Origin: Siphonodentalium dalli
Lineage: Eukaryota; Mollusca; Scaphopoda; Gadilida; Siphonodentaliidae
DNA length: 64,000 bases
Assembly: GCA_032622095.1 (NCBI GenBank)
Contig: CP136064.1
Span: 52,520,073 to 52,584,072 of the forward strand
Reading direction: 5' to 3'
Part shown: one piece after another, positions 37,596 to 64,000 of the stretch
Layout of the letters: each line of letters starts with the position of its first letter
Position numbering within the stretch: position 1 is the first letter of the stretch
Program-made: the position numbers and the translations under genes
Notes under the pieces: generated by a model
Seen by the model: the letters and a program-made list of their open reading frames with translations, nothing else
Databases searched by the model: none
What the model was told of the DNA's origin: nothing

Positions 37596-38854
37596 CAGGG
37601 GGGGGGGGGTAGTAAACAAATTGCAGGAAGGTATGCCGTGGTGGTGGGTGGCCCGAGGGGGGGGGCGTTTTTCACACCCTCGTGTAATTTTTTTTTATTA
37701 AAGACCTTTTGTGCCCTTATATGACATTTGTAACAGTTTAAAACATATAATAATAATTTATAACTGCAAAAGCACCATATTTATGTTACCGGGACCTCAT
37801 ATGGGCCTTGGTAGAGATGACATTAAGATATATGGCATGTTGCATAATTATGGGGCGGTGGGTTGAACAAAATTCCTTCCCGACACCCTTCGGAAAGTAG
37901 ATTCGAGAAATGAAAACTATCAATGAATGACTATCAATGACTCGAATATAACTGTCATCACACTGTTCATCAGTGCATCAAGCCAATCAGTGAAATATTT
38001 ACATGTCTATCAACTCATATGATCTGTTAATCTCACAACACCTAAAATGTCCCAAGTCTGGGATAGTAACTGTTTGTCATTTATTATAACAGAGGTTGCT
38101 CCAGTAGACTAACAAAAGTGTTAAGGCATAATTCTAGATAATGGGCTGGTTGACAGACTAATCGGGAAATGGTTAGAAATAATGGAATTGTGTGTATCCT
38201 GTACATTGACTTAATTACAAAAATAATATATAAAATTGGTTTTGTTAAATTGAGCAAGGAATTCAATATTTAAAAAAAATATATTAAAACAATATATATA
38301 TATCAAAATATTTCAATGACCAAATGTGCGTAAAGCGCACAAAGGGGCCGCCGCTAAATGAAGGCTCTGTCTCAGATCAAAATGTTTGCGAAGTCCCACA
38401 AAGGGGGCCACAGCTCTCCGATGCTGAATATAGGCTCCCAAAGGGAGCCTGTTTCAGATAGTTTAGTATAATAGAAGTAAGTTGCTCCAGTAGACTAATA
38501 TAAGTGGTATGGGATATGTTAGATAATGGGCTGGTTGACAAGGCTAATCAGGAAATAGTTAGAAATTATGAAATTTTGTGTATTCTGCACAATGACCTGG
38601 GTTTACAAACATTTTTTTCTCCATTAAAACTGCTTCTGAAACATGTTAATCTGTTATTTGAACTAACTGAGATCAATCCCAGTCACATGAGTGATATCAG
38701 TAGAGTTTTGTGCGATTTTAGACCAATTTTATTGAAATTTGGGGGGTGGGTGTCAAAATTGTTTGCAGGTTTGGGGGTGGTGGGTCCCCGAAAATGTCAG
38801 ATGCCAAAAAAAAGGCATACCTTCCTGCAAACATTTTACTACCCCCCCCCCCTG
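37596..38854. mobile_element. Poly-G-ended TIR element, hAT-like
   Basis: CAGGGGGGGG start and CCCCCCCCTG end. Both arms carry TAGTAAA and then GCAGGAAGGTATGCC. Flanking GTATGTA repeats at 37589-37595 and 38855-38861 (7-8 bp). CAGGG ends with a ~8-bp duplication resemble hAT elements. A 120-bp direct repeat lies inside, and no ORF supports a transposase. Confidence 0.7.
38093..38600 (+). repeat. Direct repeat of about 120 bp with two short hairpins between
   Basis: GTTGCTCCAGTAGACTAA and GATAATGGGCTGGTTGACA occur at 38093 and again at 38481. Between them are the hairpins GTGCGTAAAGCGCAC and GGCTCCCAAAGGGAGCC. Confidence 0.75.
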
Positions 38855-39074
38855 GTATGTACATAAATCAATTTTTAACGTCAAAGGATGATATGCCACC
38901 AATTTGTAACGTCAAAGGATGATAGTCCACCTGTGTGCATGTAAACTGCAAATGATGAATAATTAAGCCTACATTATGCTTCTTTCAAATGCAAACTTTT
39001 CACATATTATTTTATACCCCCCCCCCCCCATTGACAGATATAGAACCAACACTTTGTGGACTGATTTAATAGCT

Positions 39075-39253
39075 ATGAAGTTGAATGGTGGTTTTTGGAC
39101 CTATATTTTGGTCATCGGCACTTGCACGATGCTACAAGTTGCAGCAGTCCCTACTGTAACAACGAAGTATGGCAAGATTGTCGGCACACAGAATGGGAGC
39201 AGCTTGATGTTCGTGGGTATCCCGTATGCGCAGCCTCCCACTGGTGACTTGAG
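39075..39253 (+). CDS. Type-B carboxylesterase/cholinesterase-family protein, first coding exon
   Basis: Encodes 59 codons plus two bases. Residues 1-26 (MKLNGGFWTYILVIGTC onward) look like a secretory signal peptide. Then comes TTKYGKIVGTQ and FVGIPYAQPPTGDLR, the F.GIPYA.PP.G..R signature found near the N-terminus of alpha/beta-hydrolase carboxylesterases, cholinesterases and neuroligin-like proteins. A GTATAT donor follows at 39254. A pyrimidine tract and ACAG at 39034-39037 make a good acceptor, so this is probably exon 2 with the start codon in it. The frame is open further upstream, but the signal peptide decides for the Met at 39075. The catalytic Ser, Glu and His would lie in later exons, and none is seen to the right. 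The gap starts 225 bp downstream. Whether it is an active enzyme cannot be judged. Confidence 0.85.
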
Positions 39254-39478
39254 GTATATTATTTACTTTTCTTTTAATGGTATCCACCACTCTCCCCATT
39301 CTTTAACTCTCTCTTACATAATAGATATACTAACTTTTCGCTTCATATAAATCTGTTAATGCATATAACTTCCCTTTCAGTTATCATATGTATAACTACT
39401 ATATATTGTTATGTTATAATTATTGGTAATAACTTGCATCCAAATTTTTTATCTCAATAAAATTATTAACAAACACAA

Positions 39479-39578
39479 NNNNNNNNNNNNNNNNNNNNNN
39501 NNNNNNNNNNNNNNNNNNNNNNNNNNNNNNNNNNNNNNNNNNNNNNNNNNNNNNNNNNNNNNNNNNNNNNNNNNNNNN
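39479..39578. other. Assembly gap of exactly 100 N
   Basis: A round 100-base run of N is the usual placeholder for a join of unknown size. Two genes lose their remaining exons on either side of it. Confidence 0.99.
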
Positions 39579-39795
39579 TATCAAGCATGTGGTGCCAAAA
39601 CCCCACACATTTGAGAATAAACAATTCTATAACATAAATACCACTCTTAAGGGGACGCTTCAATAAATTGACATTGCATCATGCACTATTATTCATTTTT
39701 TTTTTTTTATTCCCATCCTGTACACTGCCCTGCACTATAATTTATATTTTGAGAATTTCAGCAATTTACTATTTATCATGCACCACACTGCACCA

Positions 39796-40050
39796 TTAAC
39801 CCTTTCATGGCAGGAGCTGCACTGGTGCAGCATTAAAGAACCTGTGCCAGTGCATTCTCTTATATATGCAAGTTTCCAATAAGGAGCCTCGCATACATAA
39901 GAGAATGCACTGACTTACAAGGTAAAGGTATACCTTGTTAGGCAAATGTATTCTCTTATACATGTATATGCAAGGCTCCCTATGGGAGACTCACATATAT
40001 AAGAAAATGCATTGCCACAGAGTTTTCACAAAATTTCAGAGTTTCAATAC
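39796..40050. mobile_element. MITE family D, copy 3
   Basis: TTAACCCTTTCATGGCAGGA at left; right end eroded. Hairpins at 39846-39912 and 39942-40015. The inner GCAGCATTAAAGAACC is an unoccupied version of the site holding A1. Confidence 0.75.
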
Positions 40051-40195
40051 ATAATATCTGGCCGCTCAATTATACCAGTATACCCAGCTGGTTACCCAGA
40101 AAATTAAGGAGAAGTGATTCCTCCCTCATTAGGAAGAAGTGATGTGATGTAAGTTGATAATAATGACTTATTAGCTGAAAATGAATGAATAGAAC

Positions 40196-40376
40196 AAGAA
40201 ACGACCCATCTCAGAGTATCAAGAAAAGACCCATCTGTGAGTATCAAGAAAAGACCCATCTGTGAGTATCAAGAAAAGACCCATCTGTGAGTATCAAGAA
40301 AGACCCATCTGTGAGTATGTATCAAGAAAAGACCCCATCTGTGAGTATCAAGAAAAGACCCATCTGTGAGTATCAA
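40196..40376 (+). repeat. Tandem repeat, about 7 x 25 bp
   Basis: Unit AAGAAAAGACCCATCTGTGA followed by GTATC, with small length changes in copies 5 and 6. Confidence 0.95.
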
Positions 40377-41115
40377 GTTATCAAAGAGTTAAATAAGTTA
40401 GAAAGAAGGAAATAACTTCACTGGCAATTGGGAAATATACTTCTGAACACTGAATAAGAGTGATTAGTGATGCTGAAGTCACCATTGTCATAAGGCATCA
40501 ATCAGATTTGTCACAAGCTTTTCATTAAGACCCTGGATTGGTGCAAAGTAAAGAATGTTAGGTCATATGATGTATGTATGGGTGATGGCACTGATAATTT
40601 ACAAAGCCATGTTGTTGAAAATTTCAAGGTGGGTACACTTTTTTTTTCAGAAAAAATGTTGTCACTTCCGGAGAGGTGTTCTACATTGGGTGGTTTTTAC
40701 AAAGACGTTTCAAACCTCTGGACGTTCTTACCAGGGTTGGAGATGTTGTGTACTATGCCTCTGGGTGTTTCATACTGCGATTGTTTGGTCGAATAGTAAC
40801 ATGTGTCTGATAAGTTTATGAATATTTATTAAATCAGTAGGAACATTCTTTTCCTATGAACCACAAATGGTTTAAATTATCATGTTAATTTTGTATGTAG
40901 TTGTTTTTATTTGTGAAGAATTAATTCAATAACGATATGAATCGTTGAACAATGATTCAGAGTATAAATTTAGCTAGTATTCTTGCCGCCAGAAAAGAAG
41001 GATGCCACCATTTTGATCCCAAGTGTCAATATATTGTCTAAAGCACATGGTCATGATGTGAATATTAAAAGCTTGCTACAAATGTGATTGCCAGTCAGAA
41101 GCTAGCTTCAAATGT
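40377..41115. other. No gene established
   Basis: Several short open frames on both strands at 40640-40810. None matches TPP2 or the esterase family. Confidence 0.45.
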
Positions 41116-41332
41116 ACAGTAATGCCCTAAATAATCGACTCCTTAACCACAGCAGAATTATGGGTAACTTTTCAGGATTTTAGTTGGAAATATGGCTTGT
41201 TGCCATTCATCGGAAAGCTCTCAATGAGAGCTTTCCGATGAATGTCAAAAAGCCATATTTCCGACTAAATCCTGAAAAATTACCCATAATTCTGCTGTGG
41301 TTAAGGAGTCGATTATTATTAAAGCATTACTG
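41116..41332. mobile_element. Palindromic MITE family P, copy 5
   Basis: Complete arms of family P. The right end is slightly diverged (ATTATTAAAGCATTACTG). Confidence 0.85.
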
Positions 41333-41706
41333 CATCATGTTTGAAAAACTAGCTACAAATGTGATTGACGCCTTATGACAATGACTCCATAAGTATTAGT
41401 GATTGTGCAGTTATAAATAATAGTATTATATAATAACAGCTGTAACCAGTGCTCATCATGGCAACAAGAGATGTGTTTGATAAAGAGACTCAGCAGAAAT
41501 ATTCAGTAATTTAGGGATTTCTAAGTATTAAATATTAACCAATACATTATTTGAGACACCAATGTAAATGGACATCACTTTGTAAGATAGCATATTAGAA
41601 GATTAAAATCTGCTAACTTTCTCTCATTTCTGAGTACAATCCATTAAGAATAAAACAATATTCCGGCTGATATTTTAATGATGATGCACACCCAGAATGC
41701 ATAATT

Positions 41707-42630
41707 AGGCCAAACCAAAAAACTTGTTGGTTTCCTATTATAGAACCAAACAATTCCAGGTAGGTAGACAAGTAATTTTATGTTTTTTAAACAATTAATC
41801 GAGATCTGTAAAGCTTACATTTCTCAACTTATGTGAAGCCTCTCTATGTATTATGCGGAAAAGAACTGAATCCAGTTCAATAAGGTCATTAGTTATACCA
41901 ATTTTGACAGGAAATTGGCTCACAGGAGGCCAACTATTACAAAATAGCAGATAGATATTATAATGTCTTCCAAAATCCCCAAGTAGAATAAGAAGTTACC
42001 TTGCCATCAAAGTTTGTGATATAAGTGAGTATTTAGAGTTCACTCCCTTGCAGTAGCTATACCCATAACAACATGCTGTGTTAAAGAACGACTTCCCTGT
42101 ATGTGAACAATATTCAACATGCTAAAAAAATCTCCAACTTCCCACAAATGACAAGTGATGGTTTCGTGGGAATTCTCAACAGACTGTAGTTAAATTTGTC
42201 TGATAGGTAGGCATTTAAAGGTGTAACCTGGTATGAAAATCAAACTCATTTAATTTCTATTAATGAACACCCCATCACATATCAAACAGAGTTAATAAAC
42301 ATGTATTGGCCCATCCATTGGCCCATATATGGTCCATAAGTCTAAAGAGTTTGTTTTATTCTGATTTAACGTTGCCGATTTTCAAGGTCGTAATCTATTG
42401 CCAATTTTCGTGGTAGTCCTGTTTTGCGATGTTATTTTGCATTTATTTAACCCCAGTTTGATGCGATTTTGCTAGTTAATTAAGACTAATGTTTCATTGA
42501 ATTAAATCAGCGACTGAAACTAATAGAAAATGGAACAAGTTTTTGCATATTCAGACTGGAAATATTTCACGGTCGCACAAAAATGTCCAGGCAGATCAGG
42601 TAACTGGAAACACACATGTTTTTTTTGGCC
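41707..42630. mobile_element. GGCC-ended element family T, copy 3
   Basis: GGCCAAACCAAAAAACTTG at left and CATGTTTTTTTTGGCC at right, flanked by TTA on both sides. Confidence 0.65.
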
Positions 42631-43721
42631 TTAGTACCATCATCTATGACCTTGGTGATATTTTCGTTCAATTTCCATTTGAAGCTGACAAAAAAGTTAC
42701 ATTTGTATCATAATCACTCATCTAGATATTTATTAATTTTGATCTGTTGCCAGAAAGTATTTTAAATTTGGTTCGCGATTTCAAAATTGCTTTTTGCATG
42801 TGTACTACAATAGTACAAGTTCATATCCAACAAATGAAATTGTGTTCAGCTACCAAAAACTAAATCTTTTCAGTTACTAATTACAATATATACTAATTGG
42901 TCATACATGGTTCTTGGTATACACAGGAATGATTTATCACATAACTTCAAGGCAATCAACTGCATTGGACATGGCCTTTCAACGGATGGGTTTATGTGAA
43001 ATCATCATTGAATGATCTTGAATAGCATATGCCAGACAGTCAAATGTATATTCCATGTTCGAACCAAAAATATGTGATTCGCAGCACACTAATTTATGCA
43101 TAGCCCCCTACAAAAACATGGAGCTAACAAAAATAAATGCCTGGTTCCAGTTACAAATCAGGGGGAAAAAAGGGTCGATATGTGTGGTTAAAATTGTATT
43201 TTTTCAATTTATTTGTTTTAATAATGGCATATTCTTATGGCTTTCCATGTCATCTGCATGATTGAGATAAGATTAATTTTGATTATCTGTTTGAACTGTC
43301 ATAAACACAATGCTTTGACAGAAAATGACCCATTCTCAGACATTTAAAATTATTTCCTGTATTTTATAAAAAATAGTTCTTGAAAACTACCCACAAAAAA
43401 AACTTAATATTGGATAGGTAGGGAAATCTGAACCACAAATATTTTTATCTCAGCCGAAACTTCTGCCACCAAATTCACTGAATGACATATTTACTGGAAA
43501 TACACCTACCTTTGGCTTATTGTTGACAAATTTCTGAAAGAAATTGATTGACAATGAATGGAGAAAAAAAGCACAACATGGTTGGTTAGTTGGGTTTTTA
43601 CATTGCTTTTAAAAGCTTTACCATATCACAGCGCTGGCAGATTTAGTTGTGAAGGAAAGTCTGCATAGAAGGTTAATTGCACACCTGAGATACTTTCCCA
43701 GGACCCTATGTTATAGTTAGA
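42631..43721. other. No gene established
   Basis: AT-rich. Where the next TPP2 exons would be expected, no TPP2-like frame is found on the minus strand. Confidence 0.5.
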
Positions 43722-43994
43722 TTAACCCTTTTTATACTCAATGGATTCTCCCACTCAGTTATAAATGTATACATTGGAATGGTCTATTATTAATTTGGAA
43801 GTTTGTTCAGGTAATAAAATCAGAAGACAGACAGAAAAATAGATAATACTAGAGCAGAATGATTCATGATCATAGTGGGGAAATGTTCCGGTAATAAGTG
43901 CAAAAAACGACCTTTGGTCATTTGTTGAACTTATTATCTGAACATTTCCTAAGTGAATTACTCGTCAATGAGTATTTAGTATAGAGAGGGTTAA
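43722..43994. mobile_element. MITE family G, complete copy
   Basis: TTAACCCTTTTTATACTCAA to TAGTATAGAGAGGGTTAA, with the AAACGACCTTTGGTCATTTG hairpin inside. Confidence 0.85.
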
Positions 43995-44470
43995 ATACAT
44001 GCTAAAAGCAGAAAGGACCCAATACATTTATATGCAGACAATAAATAGTATCATATTTGTTATCATAGTATTAAGTAATCCATGATTGCATTAGAGATTT
44101 GAATATCAATGATTGGATGGTAATAAAAAAATTTCCACCACCAATCAGAAAAACTACATAGGTCTTATATAAATATATTGGTGTTACCAGCTAAATTTTA
44201 CAAAACCTAATTTGCTTCTGATTTGGATTTTAGTGTATAGAATAACAAAATGGAACATTATGTCCAATTATTTCATGGTTTTGATGCTGTAGAGGGAAAA
44301 ATCAGCCCAAAATAGCCATAATTCAGTATTTCTAGTTGCTCAGGTCCAGTTATGTAAGCCAATCTTTAAGTGGAATATAGAGATTACATGCACATAAATT
44401 GACTTGTAATATAGGTGCAGTATATAGCCTACTAGAAGGTGACCCGACTTCGTCCGGGCTATTAAAAAAC

Positions 44471-44760
44471 CAAATTTCAAGTCGATTGCCCCACCCGTTT
44501 CCTAGATCTGGTCTGCGCATGCGCGAAGCTGGTGTCGCACGTGCTCGGCGACCCGATAAAATTCGTATCCGGGGCAAGATACATTCACATACCAAATTTA
44601 AAGTCAATATCTCAACCCGTTTCCGAGATCTCGTCTGCGCATGCGCGAAGCTGGCGTCGCACGTGCTCGGCGACCCGATAAAATTCGTATCCGGGGCAAG
44701 ATACATTCACATACCAAATTTCAAGTCGATAGCTACACCCGTTTCCGAGATATATAGCCC
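44471..44760 (+). repeat. GC-rich tandem repeat, ~2.4 x 122 bp
   Basis: CAAATTTCAAGTCGAT-type starts at 44471, 44593 and 44715. Unit contains CTGCGCATGCGCGAAGCTGG and CGCACGTGCTCGGCGACCC. Probably a retroelement or SINE tail. Overlapping reading frames here are products of the repeat. Confidence 0.85.
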
Positions 44761-45094
44761 AATGTCATTTGCGGATACCTCGGCCGGTGATGAGTTAACG
44801 CGACACAGTCAAATGCATCGGCAGGGTGAGAGTTAACGTAATCTAACTTTATGACCTCTGACGACGTCATAGAAATTACGCATTGATTTTATCCTGATAA
44901 AAGCATCGTACCACTTGTACCTAATAATTGAGGCAGATAACTAAAACGGATACATACATATTATATATCGTTGGAAAGGTGAAGCCACACAGATTCTAAC
45001 CGTGCAAATTATATGACTGGCAATTTATTATTCGCGCTATATCGAATCGATTTGTGAGCACCGAACTGAAATATATTAGCGCAAAAACGGCGTA

Positions 45095-45300
45095 AAAATA
45101 GATTTGACCTCCGCACGTGAAAAGTTGACCTCGCACGGACAAATAAATATGCCTATGTTCGTCTCCGGCCGAAAATACCCTAAAATACCAAATTTCATCG
45201 AAATTGGCTTAGTCGTTTTGGAGTCCATCGATTTCAAACACACAAACAAACACACACACAAACAAACACATACACACACAGATCTTTCAAAATATATAAT
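45095..45300 (+). mobile_element. Non-LTR or Penelope-type retroelement 3' tail
   Basis: ACCAAATTTCATCGAAATTG then TAGTCGTTTTGGAGTCCAT and an (ACACA/AAAC)n tract at 45237-45281. This layout is common at 3' ends of RTE-like and Penelope-like elements. No coding part present. Confidence 0.45.
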
Positions 45301-45620
45301 AGATTAGTGGAGTGACATTCTAACTGCATTATATTAGGGACATCCACCTTTACAAATGAGATAAAAGTTGTCACAAACTTTGTGTTTTTCATTCATGTGT
45401 CAGAATCAGATCTAAAGCCATTCAAAGACATGTTCCTAAGCACTGGAATGTGTTTGATTAAATTCATGTGATGGTATGGAAATACAACCTGGTATTGTGA
45501 TGGTTTAAGCCTTAGAAGGGCTGTAAGCTTGTGGTTTTGATACATGTGACAGTATGGGATAAAGCCTGGTGTAGGATTGCACCAACAGATCGCATGCGCC
45601 TTTGATACATGGGAACAAAC

Positions 45621-64000
<18,380 letters not shown>

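Noticed and set aside
40196-40376. CRISPR-like array
   Set aside because: The 25-bp units are directly adjacent with no unique spacers: a minisatellite in animal DNA.
40690-40810. Short exon-like frame on the minus strand (YETPRGIVHNISNPG) between AG and GTAAGA
   Set aside because: No similarity to TPP2 or the esterase family, and not supported by neighbouring exons.
43509-43532. 24-nt candidate TPP2 micro-exon (KFVNNKPK) with good splice sites
   Set aside because: Matches no TPP2 block; small splice-like windows are expected by chance.
44350-44836. Two overlapping long frames on opposite strands (118 and 145 aa)
   Set aside because: Both come from the GC-rich 122-bp tandem repeat; the repeated peptide follows the DNA repeat.

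Overview
This is a stretch of nuclear DNA from an animal: AT-rich, intron-rich, gene-poor and packed with small inverted-repeat transposons. Split genes with GT-AG introns, a metazoan-type tripeptidyl peptidase II gene, and frequent ACATGTACATG-type words and TIR elements suggest an aquatic invertebrate (deuterostome or lophotrochozoan). The sequence alone does not fix the phylum. I see no bacterial genes, tRNA, rRNA or CRISPR array.

Genes. (1) On the minus strand, 45621-64000 carries 13 complete exons and one partial exon of TPP2, the giant cytosolic serine exopeptidase. Exon phases and splice sites join into one 548-codon frame that includes the oxyanion-hole Asn and the catalytic Ser. The N-terminus (Asp and His of the triad) lies beyond the right edge. 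The C-terminal third is missing to the left. (2) On the plus strand, 39075-39253 is the signal-peptide exon of a type-B carboxylesterase/cholinesterase-family protein, cut off by a 100-N gap at 39479-39578. (3) On the minus strand, 3541-3900 is an unrecognised first coding exon. (4) A 294-aa ORF (8544-9428, minus) lies inside a 2.6-kb element with ~440-bp terminal inverted repeats and a 4-bp target duplication. TPP2 and the esterase both run toward the gap and both lose their remaining exons there, which suggests a misjoin or an undersized gap.

Mobile DNA. Most of the rest is non-autonomous elements, named here by letter. A, B, D and G begin CCCTT and sit in TTAA (piggyBac-like). C and P sit in TA (P begins CAGT, Tc1/mariner-like). 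E begins CAAGCCTTGAAATAG and F begins AGGTACTCAATCC in TTAA. H has long arms and a 9-bp duplication (MULE-like), T begins GGCC in a TAA/TTA duplication (PIF/Harbinger-like), and one poly-G-ended element is hAT-like. I and W are less well defined.

The most striking feature is a hairpin of about 67 bp, often present as an inverted pair in a cassette bounded by CCCTGTGCC and GGCACAGGG. It occurs about 29 times in this window inside four unrelated terminal-repeat shells (A, B, C, D), so at least two transposition systems carry the same core. Its apical stem shows paired substitutions between families. Nested insertions in the window also supply empty sites, a repeatedly hit TTAA and a probable TTAATTAA excision footprint.

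Layout: 1-7.9 kb, unknown exon 1 and MITEs; 7.9-10.5 kb, large TIR element; 10.5-39 kb, gene desert with nested MITEs, retroelement tails and tandem repeats; 39-39.6 kb, esterase exon and gap; 39.6-45.6 kb, no recognisable exon; 45.6-64 kb, TPP2 with heavily infested introns.
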